A stretch of 64,000 nt of DNA, from assembly GCF_000017265.1 (NCBI RefSeq), contig NC_011144.1:3326001-3390000 (forward strand), read 5' to 3'. The stretch comes from Phenylobacterium zucineum HLK1 (GTDB lineage Bacteria; Pseudomonadota; Alphaproteobacteria; Caulobacterales; Caulobacteraceae). Numbering within the stretch: the stretch's first letter is position 1; each line of letters begins with the position of its first letter. The notes below the pieces were generated by a model, which was given only the letters and a program-made list of their open reading frames with translations, was not told the DNA's origin and made no database searches. The translations under genes and the position numbers were made by a program. Positions 15,705 to 24,195 of this stretch are shown one piece after another.

Positions 15705-18700
15705 CTAGAACCGGTACCGCGCGCCCAGAAGGTATCGCGTGTCGAGTTCCTGAACCATCCAGAGCTGGTTCTTGTCGCGGCCATGGGTCCGCAGGCGCTC
15801 CTTGAAGATGTTGATCGCCTCGAAGGAGACCGCCAGGTCCTCGGTGATGTCGTAGCTGACGTTCAGGTCGACCTGGTCGAAGGCTTCCACGAACACCGGG
15901 TTGCGGTCCCCGCCCCGGTTGGTCTGGGCCAGGAACTTGTCCCGCCAGTTCCAGGCGACGCGGGCCGAGACGCCGTACTTCTCGTAGATCAGGGTCACGT
16001 TGGCCGTGTCGCTGAGGCCGAGGAGGGCGAACTGGTCCTCGCCGGGGTCGGCGCCGATGTCGAAGCCGATGTCCCCGTCCACGAAGGTGTAGGCGGCGGC
16101 GACGCCGAAGCCCGTGTCCCCGAAGAAGTGGGCGCCCGCCAGCTCGAAGCCCCAGATCTTCGCCTGCCGGGTGTTGATCGGCTGGGCGATCTGGAAGTTG
16201 AACAGCGGGTCGCTGGCGTTGGCCTCGATGTCGACGGACGACAGGATCTGGTCGACGAACCCCTGGTTCAGGTCGCCGAGGCCGCCGCCGGGCAGCGGGG
16301 TCCGGTTGGCCTGGAACTGCGCCTGGGCCGCCGCCACGTCGCCGCCGTTCTGGATGATCAGGGCGGTGGCGGTGAACAGGTTGACGTCCGTCTGGTCGGC
16401 GCCGACGTCGGTCAGCATCTGCCGCGCCAGGCCCGACCGCGTGCCGGCGGCGCCGGAGGCCGGATCGCGCAGGTCGAACAGCGGCCCCTCGAAGGTCCCC
16501 TGGCCGACGAAGTTGTCGACCCGCTTCTCGAACACGCCGGCCGAGATGAAGCTGCCGGGCTTGTAGTACCACTCCAGCGAGAGGTCGAAGTTGTCCGAGA
16601 CCAGGGGCTCGAGGTTCGGGTTGCCCGAGTCGGCGAGCGGGATCGCTCCGTTGGCCGTCGGCCGGTTGGGCGCGTCGGCGTCGATGGAGGCGAAGAGCTG
16701 GCCGAAGTCGGGTCGTGCGATGGTTCGGCTGAACGAGGCGCGGGCGACGAGGTCCTCCCGCAGCTCGACGCGGAAGTCGAGCGCCGGCAAGAGGTTGTTG
16801 TACTTGCCCTTGCCCGAGACCGGCTCCTCCTGGTCAGACGTCGAGACGATGAAGTCGTTGTCGGCCGTCCAGACGATCGCCCGCGGCACCAGGATCAGCG
16901 ACGTGGCGTCCACCTCGGTCCGCTCGTAGCGGACGCCGGCGACCATGCTGGCCGAGCGGCCGGCGATCTCGCCGTTCCAGGTCAGCTGGCCGTAGGCGGC
17001 CCAGATCTTCTCGCCGACCCGGTTGTCGGTCTGCTCGTTGATGTTGATCGCGTTGCCCTGCGCCAGATAGGCGGCGGAGAGCGTGTCGTAGAGGGCGATC
17101 GGGTCGGCGCGGAACGAGATCAGGCCGGCGCCGCTGAGGCCCGGATCGAGGTCGTCGAAGGCGCAGGCCTGGCAGAACTGTTCGACCAGCCCCGGGGCGA
17201 GCGCCTCGACGTCGCGCGGATTCGAGATGCCCCAGCTGCCGAGGTCCTGCTGGGTGACGGTGTTCGCCTGGCGCATGTCGGAGTCGCGGTAGTTGACCCC
17301 GAAGTCCAGCCGGCTGCCGTCGTCGTCCAGCTCCCACACCACATCGGCGCGGACCTCCTTCACCTTCTGCGACTGGCGCTGCGAGAAGGTGCGGCCCACC
17401 TGGCTGCCCAGGTCGCCGGCGTCGAGCACGCCGTTGCCGTTGCCGCGCGGCAGGGCGTCGTTGATGGTGATGGTCTGGACCGGGGCCTCGCCCGAGAAGT
17501 CCACCGAGTGGGCGGCGATGATCGGCGCCCCGATCGACACCAGGGTCGAGTTGGTCCCGTTTCGGGCGCCGGGCTTGCTGTTGGCCTTCGAGATGTGGCC
17601 GTCGAGCGAGACGGTGATCCGGTCGTTGAACCGCCACTGCCCGTTCAGGCCGTAGGATTCCAGGGTGTCGTCGGTCGCCCGGTACTGCTGCTCGAAGCCG
17701 GCGTCCTTGGTGCCCGACAGGGCCTCCTGCAGGAAGATGGCCGTCGCCACCACCGGGTTGTCGTCGAAGGTCACCCGGTCGAACGGACGGTTGAACCAGT
17801 TGGCCTGGTCGTTCCGGTGCTCGCGGACCTTGTTCTTGGCGTAGAGGGCGTCGGCCGTGAGGGTGAAGTTCTCGGTCGGCTGGAATTGCACGGTGGCGTA
17901 GCCGTTCAGCCGTTCGCGCTCGCCCTCGGCGAAGTGGTAGCGGCTGTCGTTCGGGATCGCCACCAGGGTGTCCGGGTCGGTCGGCGCGTTGGTGATCTGC
18001 GTCGTGCCGTTGTTGCGGACGAACCCGTTCGCGGGATCGATGAATTCGGAATAGCGGCGGATGTTCCAGTCGTTGGCGGTGGCGCTGCGGCTGGTGAAGT
18101 TCCGCTTCTGATAGCTGCCGAAGAGGCTGACCCCGAACATGTCGCTGGGGTCGCTCCAGGTGACCACGCCCGACAGCTCGGGCGTGATCTTGTCTGCGCC
18201 GTCGAGGCTCTCCTCGACCCCGGTGTCGTAGAGGCCCTTGACGCCGATGCTGCCCGAGAGGCCTTCGGCCGCGTCGAGCGGGCGGACGGTGCGCACGTTG
18301 ATCGTGGCGCCGATGCCGCCCGACGGGATCGCGGCGCGGCCGGTCTTGTAGACCTCCAGCGCGCTGACGCCTTCCGAGGCGACGTTCGAGAAGTCGAACG
18401 AGCGGCTGGTGGCGGCCTGGAACTCGGCGTTCTGGTCGCCGCCGACCGTCTGGACGTTGGCGGTCGGCAGGGTGCGGCCGTTCAGGGTCACCAGGTTGAA
18501 GCCGCCGCCGAAGCCGCGGACGGTCACCTCGCTCCCCTCGCCGTTGCTGCGGTCGATGGCCACGCCCGGGATGCGCTGCAGCGACTCGGCCAGGTTGGTG
18601 TCGGGGAACTTGCCGATGTCCTCGGCGACGATCGCGTCCACCACGCCGCTGCTGCTGCGCTTGATGTCGAGCGCCTGCTCGATCGAGGCCCGGAAGCCGG

Positions 18701-18818
18701 TGACCACAATCTCCTCGACCTCGGCCGGAGCCTCCTGGGCGGCGGCGGCGCCGGCGAACAGAGCCGTCGAGATCGCAAGCAACGAAGCAGAATTACGAAG
18801 ACGTTTACGCCGGATCAT
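15705..18818 (-). CDS. TonB-dependent outer-membrane receptor
   Basis: A 1037-residue receptor with a signal peptide (ending near AGAAAAQEAP, about residue 28), a TonB box-like EEIVVTG (about 35-41), a plug domain with LAESLQRIPGVAIDR and VTVRGF, and a long beta-barrel ending in the aromatic residue F (LLGARYRF). The length matches the large Caulobacter-type carbohydrate receptors. An xyl-box-like operator at 18932-18945 lies 114 bp upstream of the start. Gene neighbours (two GH3 enzymes, MFS, LacI) suggest an oligosaccharide ligand, perhaps from xylan. Confidence 0.95.
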   Translation of the reverse strand: MIRRKRLRNSASLLAISTALFAGAAAAQEAPAEVEEIVVTGFRASIEQALDIKRSSSGVVDAIVAEDIGKFPDTNLAESLQRIPGVAIDRSNGEGSEVTVRGFGGGFNLVTLNGRTLPTANVQTVGGDQNAEFQAATSRSFDFSNVASEGVSALEVYKTGRAAIPSGGIGATINVRTVRPLDAAEGLSGSIGVKGLYDTGVEESLDGADKITPELSGVVTWSDPSDMFGVSLFGSYQKRNFTSRSATANDWNIRRYSEFIDPANGFVRNNGTTQITNAPTDPDTLVAIPNDSRYHFAEGERERLNGYATVQFQPTENFTLTADALYAKNKVREHRNDQANWFNRPFDRVTFDDNPVVATAIFLQEALSGTKDAGFEQQYRATDDTLESYGLNGQWRFNDRITVSLDGHISKANSKPGARNGTNSTLVSIGAPIIAAHSVDFSGEAPVQTITINDALPRGNGNGVLDAGDLGSQVGRTFSQRQSQKVKEVRADVVWELDDDGSRLDFGVNYRDSDMRQANTVTQQDLGSWGISNPRDVEALAPGLVEQFCQACAFDDLDPGLSGAGLISFRADPIALYDTLSAAYLAQGNAININEQTDNRVGEKIWAAYGQLTWNGEIAGRSASMVAGVRYERTEVDATSLILVPRAIVWTADNDFIVSTSDQEEPVSGKGKYNNLLPALDFRVELREDLVARASFSRTIARPDFGQLFASIDADAPNRPTANGAIPLADSGNPNLEPLVSDNFDLSLEWYYKPGSFISAGVFEKRVDNFVGQGTFEGPLFDLRDPASGAAGTRSGLARQMLTDVGADQTDVNLFTATALIIQNGGDVAAAQAQFQANRTPLPGGGLGDLNQGFVDQILSSVDIEANASDPLFNFQIAQPINTRQAKIWGFELAGAHFFGDTGFGVAAAYTFVDGDIGFDIGADPGEDQFALLGLSDTANVTLIYEKYGVSARVAWNWRDKFLAQTNRGGDRNPVFVEAFDQVDLNVSYDITEDLAVSFEAINIFKERLRTHGRDKNQLWMVQELDTRYLLGARYRF

Positions 18819-18931
18819 GGGCCATCCCCCCGGTGTTATGAGCCAAAAGGTCGCGTATATTTTTGCAGTGCAACATTACCGCGCGCCGTTTACTGGTCGC
18901 AGGCGGCGCGTTTTCTCATTCGTCCGTGATA

Positions 18932-18945
18932 TGGTAGCGTTATCA
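18932..18945. promoter_or_regulatory. LacI-type (xyl-box-like) operator upstream of the TonB receptor
   Basis: TGGTAGCGTTATCA is a partial palindrome. Its reverse complement TGATAACGCTACCA differs at two of 14 positions from the Caulobacter/Xanthomonas xylose operator TGTTAGCGCTACCA as I remember it. It lies in the AT-richer promoter region of the TonB receptor gene. Two more sites of this type occur at 21757 and 26926. Confidence 0.65.
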
Positions 18946-19061
18946 CTAACATTTCAGCCCCGTCAATCTGAAGAGCGTTGTTTTTTGACCACACCGCCAC
19001 ATTTCCGTCATGGGAGCGGATGCGGTTTTGCCGAGCGCGGCAGACACGCGGGGGCGGGCGG

Positions 19062-21548
19062 TCACGGGCACACCCCGTCGTTCTGGTTCGGCGCAAGGCG
19101 CAGCTCGCCCAGCGAGAGTTCGAGGCCGGCGCCGGCCTCGATCCAGGCCGGGCTCGCCACCGCCGAAAGGTCGTCGCCGGCGGCGCGGAAGCAGGCCAGC
19201 CGGACCTTGATCGTCCGCCACTCGCCCACGGGCGCGGCCGCCAGGATCCCCCCGAGCGGCACGCTGGCGCGGCCGACGCCCAGGCGCACCTCGCCGGCCG
19301 GCCGCCGGTCGACCCGGTAGGCGGCCAGCAGGGTCATGTCGCCGTTCGCCTGGCGGCTGAGGTCCGCCGCCGGACCTGAGAACGCGGCGCGGCCCGGGCC
19401 CGTCCAGGAGAAGGCGCGGCCCGCGCCCTGCACGCCGCCCGCATCCACCAGCCGGACGGACAACGCCCCGCCGGGGGAGGCCGCCTCGCCAGCGCTGGGC
19501 GCGATCGCCTCGCCGGCAGCGTCGCGCAGCACGAGCCGCCAGGGCTCCACCACCCGCCCGCCGACGAGATAGCGGTCCAGGTTCTCCACTCCGGCAGCGA
19601 CGCCGGGGTCCTCCGAGAGGGCGGGAACCTCGGTCCGGTCGCCATAGGCGAGGCCGTAGCCGTAGGCGAACAGCGGATCGTAGCCGGGATCGCCCCGGTT
19701 CAGCCGGTACTGGTCGGCCCGCCTGGGCCAGGAGAACGAGAGCTTGCCGCGGAAGTCGTGCCGCGGTCGGCCGCGGGCGTCGCCGATCAGCACGTCCGCC
19801 ACTCCGCCGCCCTCGGTCCCCGGCTGCCATGCGGCGACGAAGGCGTCGGCCGCGTTCAGTTCGGGGTTCACCCACATCGGCCGGCCCGAGAGGAACACCG
19901 CCACCACCGGCAGGCCGTGGGCCTTCAGCCTGCGCAGCAGGGCGAGGTCGGACTTGGCGCCCGGTTGGTACTCCAGCGTCGGACGGTCGCCCTGGAACTC
20001 CGCATACGGATCTTCCCCGAAGACCACGACGGCCACGTCGGGCCGCTCCTGGAACTCGCCGTCCGCCCTGAATTCGGCCCGGCCGCCGCCGGCCTCCACC
20101 GCCTGGCGAATCCCGTCCCAGATGGTCTCGCCGTTCGGGAAGTCGGACGGCCTGTTGCCGGTCCCCTGCCAGCTGAGGGTCCAGCCGCCGGTCTGCTTGC
20201 CGAAGTCCTGCGCCCCCGAGCCGGCCACCAGCACGCGGGCCGAGCCGCGCACGGGCAGCACGCCACCGTTGTTCTTGAGCAGCACGAGGGACTCGCGCAC
20301 CGCCCGGCGCGCGACCGCGCGGTGCTCGGGCGCGCCCACGAGGTCGAGGCGGCCCTCCAGCGGCCGGGGACCGAACAGGCCCGCCTTGACCTTCACCCGG
20401 AGGATGCGGCGCACGGCGTCGTCCAGCCGCGCCATCGGAATCGCGCCGGACCGCGCCTGGGCGAGCGTGTTGTCGTAGAGCCCCTTCCAGCTGTCGGGGG
20501 CCATCAGCATGTCCATGCCGGCGTTGAAGGCCTGGGGACAGGTCTCGGTGGTGCAGCCCGGCGCCTGGCCGTGGGCGTTCCAGTCGCCGACGACGAAGCC
20601 CTCGAAGCCCATCCGACCCTTCAGCACGTCGGTGAGCAGGCCCCGGTGGGTATGCAGCTTCTCGCCCCGCCAGCTCGAGAACGAGGCCATCACCGTCATG
20701 ACCCCGGCGTCGATCGCCGCGGCGTACCCCGGCGCGTGGACGCGGGCGAGGTCGGCCTCGCTGTCCTTATTGTCGCCCTGGTCCCGGCCGTTCTCGGTGC
20801 CGCCGTCGCCCAGGAAGTGCTTGGCCGACCCGACCACCCGCCCGTTCCGCAGGGCGGGCCAGTCGCGCGGCGCCCCCTGCAGCCCCTCGACCAGGGCGCG
20901 GGCGTAGGTGGCGACGAGCTGCGGGTCCTCGGAATAGCTTTCGTAGGTGCGCCCCCAGCGGTCGTCGCGCACGACGGCGACGGTGGGCCCGAACGCCCAG
21001 TCGATCCCGACGGCGGCGGCCTCGACGGCGGTGACCTCGCCGATCCGGCGGATCAGCTCGGGATCGCGCGTCGCGCCCAGGGCGATGTTGTGGGGGAAGA
21101 CCACCGCGCCCACGACGTTGTTGTTCCCGTGCACGGCGTCCAGGCCGAAGATCGGGGGGATGTAGGGGCGTCCCGGCCGCAACTCCTGCGCCGCCTTGCG
21201 GAAGGCGCGGGCGGTGTCGAGCCAGGCCTGGCCCGGCGAGCGGTCGGGCGCGCCCAGGGGCGGGCTGTCTCCGCCCGCCAGAACCGATCCCAGGGGATAG
21301 TCGCGAAGGTCCTCGGGGCGGACGGTGGTCGTGTCGCCCTGGATTAGCTGGCCCACCTTCTCCTCGAGGCTCATCCGGCCCATCAGCTCGTCGACGAACG
21401 CCTCGGTGCGCGGATCGACGAGGCCGCGGCTGCGCGCGGCCGGCCACAGGGCCGGGTCGATCGCCTCGGCGGGCGCGGCCGGGCCGGGCGCGAAGCCCGT
21501 GGCCAGGGCCGCCGCGGCGCAGGCCAGGCGCAGGAGCCGCTCCCCCAT
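19062..21548 (-). CDS. glycoside hydrolase family 3, glucan beta-glucosidase/ExoP type
   Basis: An 828-residue exported GH3 enzyme with a signal peptide (about residues 1-27). The N-terminal barrel has FGLDAVHGNNN, the AKHFLGDGGTENGRDQGD substrate loop and the nucleophile region EGFVVGDWNAHGQ (about residue 325). The alpha/beta sandwich carries VLLKNNGGVLPV. A C-terminal extension of about 200 residues resembles the accessory domain of ExoP-type glucosidases. It acts in the periplasm or outer membrane on beta-glucosides or related oligosaccharides. The ribosome site before ATG 21548 is weak, and a 37-codon leader ORF ends 12 bases upstream, in frame. Confidence 0.93.
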   Translation of the reverse strand: MGERLLRLACAAAALATGFAPGPAAPAEAIDPALWPAARSRGLVDPRTEAFVDELMGRMSLEEKVGQLIQGDTTTVRPEDLRDYPLGSVLAGGDSPPLGAPDRSPGQAWLDTARAFRKAAQELRPGRPYIPPIFGLDAVHGNNNVVGAVVFPHNIALGATRDPELIRRIGEVTAVEAAAVGIDWAFGPTVAVVRDDRWGRTYESYSEDPQLVATYARALVEGLQGAPRDWPALRNGRVVGSAKHFLGDGGTENGRDQGDNKDSEADLARVHAPGYAAAIDAGVMTVMASFSSWRGEKLHTHRGLLTDVLKGRMGFEGFVVGDWNAHGQAPGCTTETCPQAFNAGMDMLMAPDSWKGLYDNTLAQARSGAIPMARLDDAVRRILRVKVKAGLFGPRPLEGRLDLVGAPEHRAVARRAVRESLVLLKNNGGVLPVRGSARVLVAGSGAQDFGKQTGGWTLSWQGTGNRPSDFPNGETIWDGIRQAVEAGGGRAEFRADGEFQERPDVAVVVFGEDPYAEFQGDRPTLEYQPGAKSDLALLRRLKAHGLPVVAVFLSGRPMWVNPELNAADAFVAAWQPGTEGGGVADVLIGDARGRPRHDFRGKLSFSWPRRADQYRLNRGDPGYDPLFAYGYGLAYGDRTEVPALSEDPGVAAGVENLDRYLVGGRVVEPWRLVLRDAAGEAIAPSAGEAASPGGALSVRLVDAGGVQGAGRAFSWTGPGRAAFSGPAADLSRQANGDMTLLAAYRVDRRPAGEVRLGVGRASVPLGGILAAAPVGEWRTIKVRLACFRAAGDDLSAVASPAWIEAGAGLELSLGELRLAPNQNDGVCP

Positions 21549-21560
21549 CCCCCGTCCGCC

Positions 21561-21674
21561 TCAGGCGCGGAAAAAGGACGGCGCGGCGACGAGCCCGCCG
21601 CGCCAGGTAGTGGGGAAGCAAGACAGGAAGCCGAACGCGGTCGCGTCCCGGCGGTCGCCAGGCGGGATCATCAT
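21561..21674 (-). CDS. 37-residue leader ORF upstream of GH3
   Basis: An ORF of 37 codons starts at ATG 21674 behind an excellent GGGAGGAAAC ribosome site and ends with TGA at 21561-21563. It is in the same frame as the GH3 gene, separated from its ATG by the TGA and four codons. The peptide begins MMIPPGDRR and is moderately hydrophobic. It may couple translation into the GH3 gene, which has a poor ribosome site of its own. Whether the peptide itself matters is unknown. Confidence 0.45.
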   Translation of the reverse strand: MMIPPGDRRDATAFGFLSCFPTTWRGGLVAAPSFFRA

Positions 21675-21733
21675 GTTTCCTCCCGGCCGTCGTTGGGGTC
21701 GCGGCCGTCGTTATGATGCAACCCTGCGGCGCA

Positions 21734-21749
21734 TTGACAGCGCTGTCAA
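21734..21749. promoter_or_regulatory. perfect 16-bp palindrome, LacI-family operator
   Basis: TTGACAGCGCTGTCAA is a perfect palindrome with the central GCGC typical of LacI-family operators. It lies between the LacI gene and the GH3 gene on the same strand. It is a different sequence class from the xyl-box-like site 8 bp away and may bind the adjacent LacI regulator. Confidence 0.7.
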
Positions 21750-21756
21750 CATTTTT

Positions 21757-21770
21757 CGGTAGCGGTAACA
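21757..21770. promoter_or_regulatory. xyl-box-like operator upstream of GH3/leader ORF
   Basis: The reverse complement reads TGTTACCGCTACCG, matching 12 of 14 positions of the remembered xyl operator TGTTAGCGCTACCA. It is next to the perfect palindrome at 21734-21749, so the GH3 promoter may be under two regulators. Confidence 0.55.
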
Positions 21771-21787
21771 TTCACCGTGCGGCCGCC

Positions 21788-22831
21788 TCAGCCGCGAGGC
21801 GCGGCCGTCGAGTCGCGCAGGACCAGGGCGTAGGCCACCTCGGCCGGACCGGGCGCAGCCTGGCCCGCCGCGCCTGCGATCAGCATGCGGGCCGCCGCCT
21901 CCGCCATCTCGGACACCGGCTGGCGGACGGTCGTGAGCTGGGGCGTGGAGAACTGGGCGCCGGGCGCGTCGTCGAAGCCGGCGACCGAGAGGTCCCGCGG
22001 GATCGACAGGCCCAGCCGCGCGGCGGCCTGCACCACGCCGAAGGCCATGTCGTCGTTGCTGGCGAAGATCGCCGTCGGTCGCCGGGCGGCGCCCAGGATC
22101 CGCTCGGCGCAGGCCAGCCCCGAGGGGAAGGTGAAGTCGCCCTCGGCGACCCACTCGGCCCGCACGGCCAGCCCGTGGTCGCCCATGGCCGCCTCGAACC
22201 CGGCGCGCCGGGCGCGGCTGGCGGCGTAGCGCGGATGTCCGACGACGAAGCCGATGTCACGGTGCCCGAGGCGGATCAGGTGGACCGTCATGTCGTAGGC
22301 GGCGCGGCGGTCGTCCATCCAGACCCGGCCGCCGCGCGAGGGCTCGCGCTCGGCGCCCAGGCGCACATAGGCCGCGCCGCGGCTGTCGAGGGCGTCGAGG
22401 ACCACGGTGGAATCCGACACCGGCGGCGTCAGGATCAGCCCGTCCGGCCGCAACGAGGAGACCATGGCCAGGATGTCCCGCTCCAGGGTCGGCGAGGCGA
22501 CGTCCACCAGCTCGATCAGCAGGTGGTAGCCGGCCTGGCGGCACTCCATCAGCGCCCCCAGCTCCATGCGGCTGAGGTAGTCGTTGCCGCGCCCCGAGCG
22601 CCAGTGCTCGATGGTCAGCTCGGCGTCCACCAGGGCGGCGATCAGGTACGAGCGCGCGCCGGCCAGGCCGCGGGCCGACAGGCTGGGACGGTAGCCCAGG
22701 GCGTCGGCGGCCTCCTGCACCTTGCGGCGCAGCTCCTCGGTCACGTTAGGCCGGCCGTTCAGCACCCGCGAGACGGACTTGATGGAGACGCCCGCGCGCT
22801 CCGCCACGTCGTAGATCGTCACCGCGCCCAC
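21788..22831 (-). CDS. LacI family transcriptional regulator
   Basis: A 347-residue regulator with the LacI helix-turn-helix TIYDVAERAGVSIKSVSRVL (about residues 5-24) and hinge region, then a periplasmic-binding-protein-like sugar-sensing core (FASNDDMAFGV and SVAGFDDAPGAQF are typical). The GTG start at 22831 has GGGAG at proper spacing and gives the normal family length. It is divergent from the MFS gene and upstream of GH3 on the same strand. It is the natural candidate regulator for this locus; the effector is presumably a sugar released by the GH3 enzymes. Confidence 0.93.
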   Translation of the reverse strand: MGAVTIYDVAERAGVSIKSVSRVLNGRPNVTEELRRKVQEAADALGYRPSLSARGLAGARSYLIAALVDAELTIEHWRSGRGNDYLSRMELGALMECRQAGYHLLIELVDVASPTLERDILAMVSSLRPDGLILTPPVSDSTVVLDALDSRGAAYVRLGAEREPSRGGRVWMDDRRAAYDMTVHLIRLGHRDIGFVVGHPRYAASRARRAGFEAAMGDHGLAVRAEWVAEGDFTFPSGLACAERILGAARRPTAIFASNDDMAFGVVQAAARLGLSIPRDLSVAGFDDAPGAQFSTPQLTTVRQPVSEMAEAAARMLIAGAAGQAAPGPAEVAYALVLRDSTAAPRG

Positions 22832-22928
22832 TTGCGTCTCCCGGCCGGGATGGGGATGGACCGCGCCGGCCGCGGCCCCCTTGCAGGAACCCGCCGGCCG
22901 ATTGCGCGACGGCGGCGCCCGTCCCAGG

Positions 22929-24191
22929 ATGCCGCCCGTGTCCAGCGCTTTCCTTGCAGATGTCCCGCCCCGGCCGCAAGCGGCCAGCGCCGGCTTCATC
23001 GCCGCGCTCGCGGTCGCGCAGGTGGGCGCCTTCCTCTCGTTCATGCCGCTGCTCACGATCCTCGCGCCGCTCAAGGCCTCGGCGATCGACCCCGGACAGA
23101 AGGCGTGGATCCTGGCCCAGGTCAGCTTCTGGGGGGCGCTGACCGCGGGCGCCTCGAACATCCTGGCCGGGGCGCTCAGCGATCGGACCCGCTCGCGCTT
23201 CGGGCGTCGCCGGCCCTGGATCGCGCTCGGCGCGGCGGGCACCGCCGGCTCCTATTTCGCGATCATGATGGCTGGGACCACCGGCGGGCTGGTGGCCTCG
23301 GTGCTGCTGTTCCAGCTGTGCCTGAACCTGATGTTCGGGCCGCTGCTGGCGCTGCTGGCCGACCGCGTGCCGACGGCCCAGCGCGGCCGCGCGGCGGCGT
23401 TCATCGGCCTGGCGCCGCCGGCCGGGGCGATGGCGGGCGCGCTGCTGGCGGGGATGGCCCTGCCGCAGGACGGCGTCCGCTACGGCGCTATCGCCGCCCT
23501 GCTGCTCGCCTCGGCCCTGCCCATCCTGCTGCTGGCGCGCGAAGCGCCCACCGGGCCGGGCCTGCTGCAGCTGAGCGGCCCGCCGCGGCTGAAGCGGAGG
23601 GCCGCCGCTGCCCCGCCCATGACCCGGGACTTCGCGGCCGCCTGGGCCTCGCGCCTGCTGATCCAGACCGCGATCACCATCGTGACGCTGTTCGCGCTGT
23701 TCAACATCCAGGACCGGGTCGCGCCGCCCGGCGGCCTCGCGCCCGAGGCCCTGCTGGCGCTCCTGGTGGTGGGCTCGAGCCTCGTGCAGGCCATCGCGGG
23801 CCTCGCCGGCGGTTTCCTCTCGGACCACCTCGCCCGCCGCAAGCCCTTCGTCCTCGCCGCCGGACTGCTGACGGCGGTGGCGTCACTCGCCCTGGCCTTC
23901 GGTCCCGACTGGCGGCTGATGGCCCTGGCCTTCGCCGTGTTCGGCGTCAGCTACGGCCTCTTCCAGGCGCTGGACGCGGCGCTGATCACCGAGGTGCTGC
24001 CCTCGGCGCGGGACGCCGGCGCCTACCTGGGCCTCAGCAACCTCGCCAACACCCTGCCGCAGATGATCGCGCCGCTGGCCGGGGCGGCGCTGCTGGAGGC
24101 CGCCCACGGCTACGCCTGGCTGTACGCCGCCGCCGCAGCGGCCGCCGCAGCGGGCGGCCTCGCCGTACTGGCCGTCCGCCGCGCGCGCTGA
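22929..24191 (+). CDS. MFS transporter, GPH/SLC45-like sugar transporter
   Basis: A 420-residue inner-membrane transporter with about twelve hydrophobic segments. The signature between helices 2 and 3, GALSDRTRSRFGRRRPWI (about residues 78-95), is typical of GPH/SLC45-like sugar carriers. The ATG at 22929 was preferred to a TTG 48 bases earlier because it starts just before the first membrane region; its ribosome site is weak. It is divergent from LacI and ends 4 bp from the convergent GH3 gene. The likely role is uptake of sugars made by the GH3 enzymes. Confidence 0.88.
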   Translation: MPPVSSAFLADVPPRPQAASAGFIAALAVAQVGAFLSFMPLLTILAPLKASAIDPGQKAWILAQVSFWGALTAGASNILAGALSDRTRSRFGRRRPWIALGAAGTAGSYFAIMMAGTTGGLVASVLLFQLCLNLMFGPLLALLADRVPTAQRGRAAAFIGLAPPAGAMAGALLAGMALPQDGVRYGAIAALLLASALPILLLAREAPTGPGLLQLSGPPRLKRRAAAAPPMTRDFAAAWASRLLIQTAITIVTLFALFNIQDRVAPPGGLAPEALLALLVVGSSLVQAIAGLAGGFLSDHLARRKPFVLAAGLLTAVASLALAFGPDWRLMALAFAVFGVSYGLFQALDAALITEVLPSARDAGAYLGLSNLANTLPQMIAPLAGAALLEAAHGYAWLYAAAAAAAAAGGLAVLAVRRAR

Positions 24192-24195
24192 GGCG

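Noticed and set aside
15600..18929. 1109-codon open frame on the plus strand antisense to the TonB receptor
   Set aside because: It has skewed Val/Gly/Asp/Arg composition, no recognisable domain and no ribosome site. It is a shadow of codon bias in GC-rich DNA; the minus-strand frame has a full TonB-receptor architecture.
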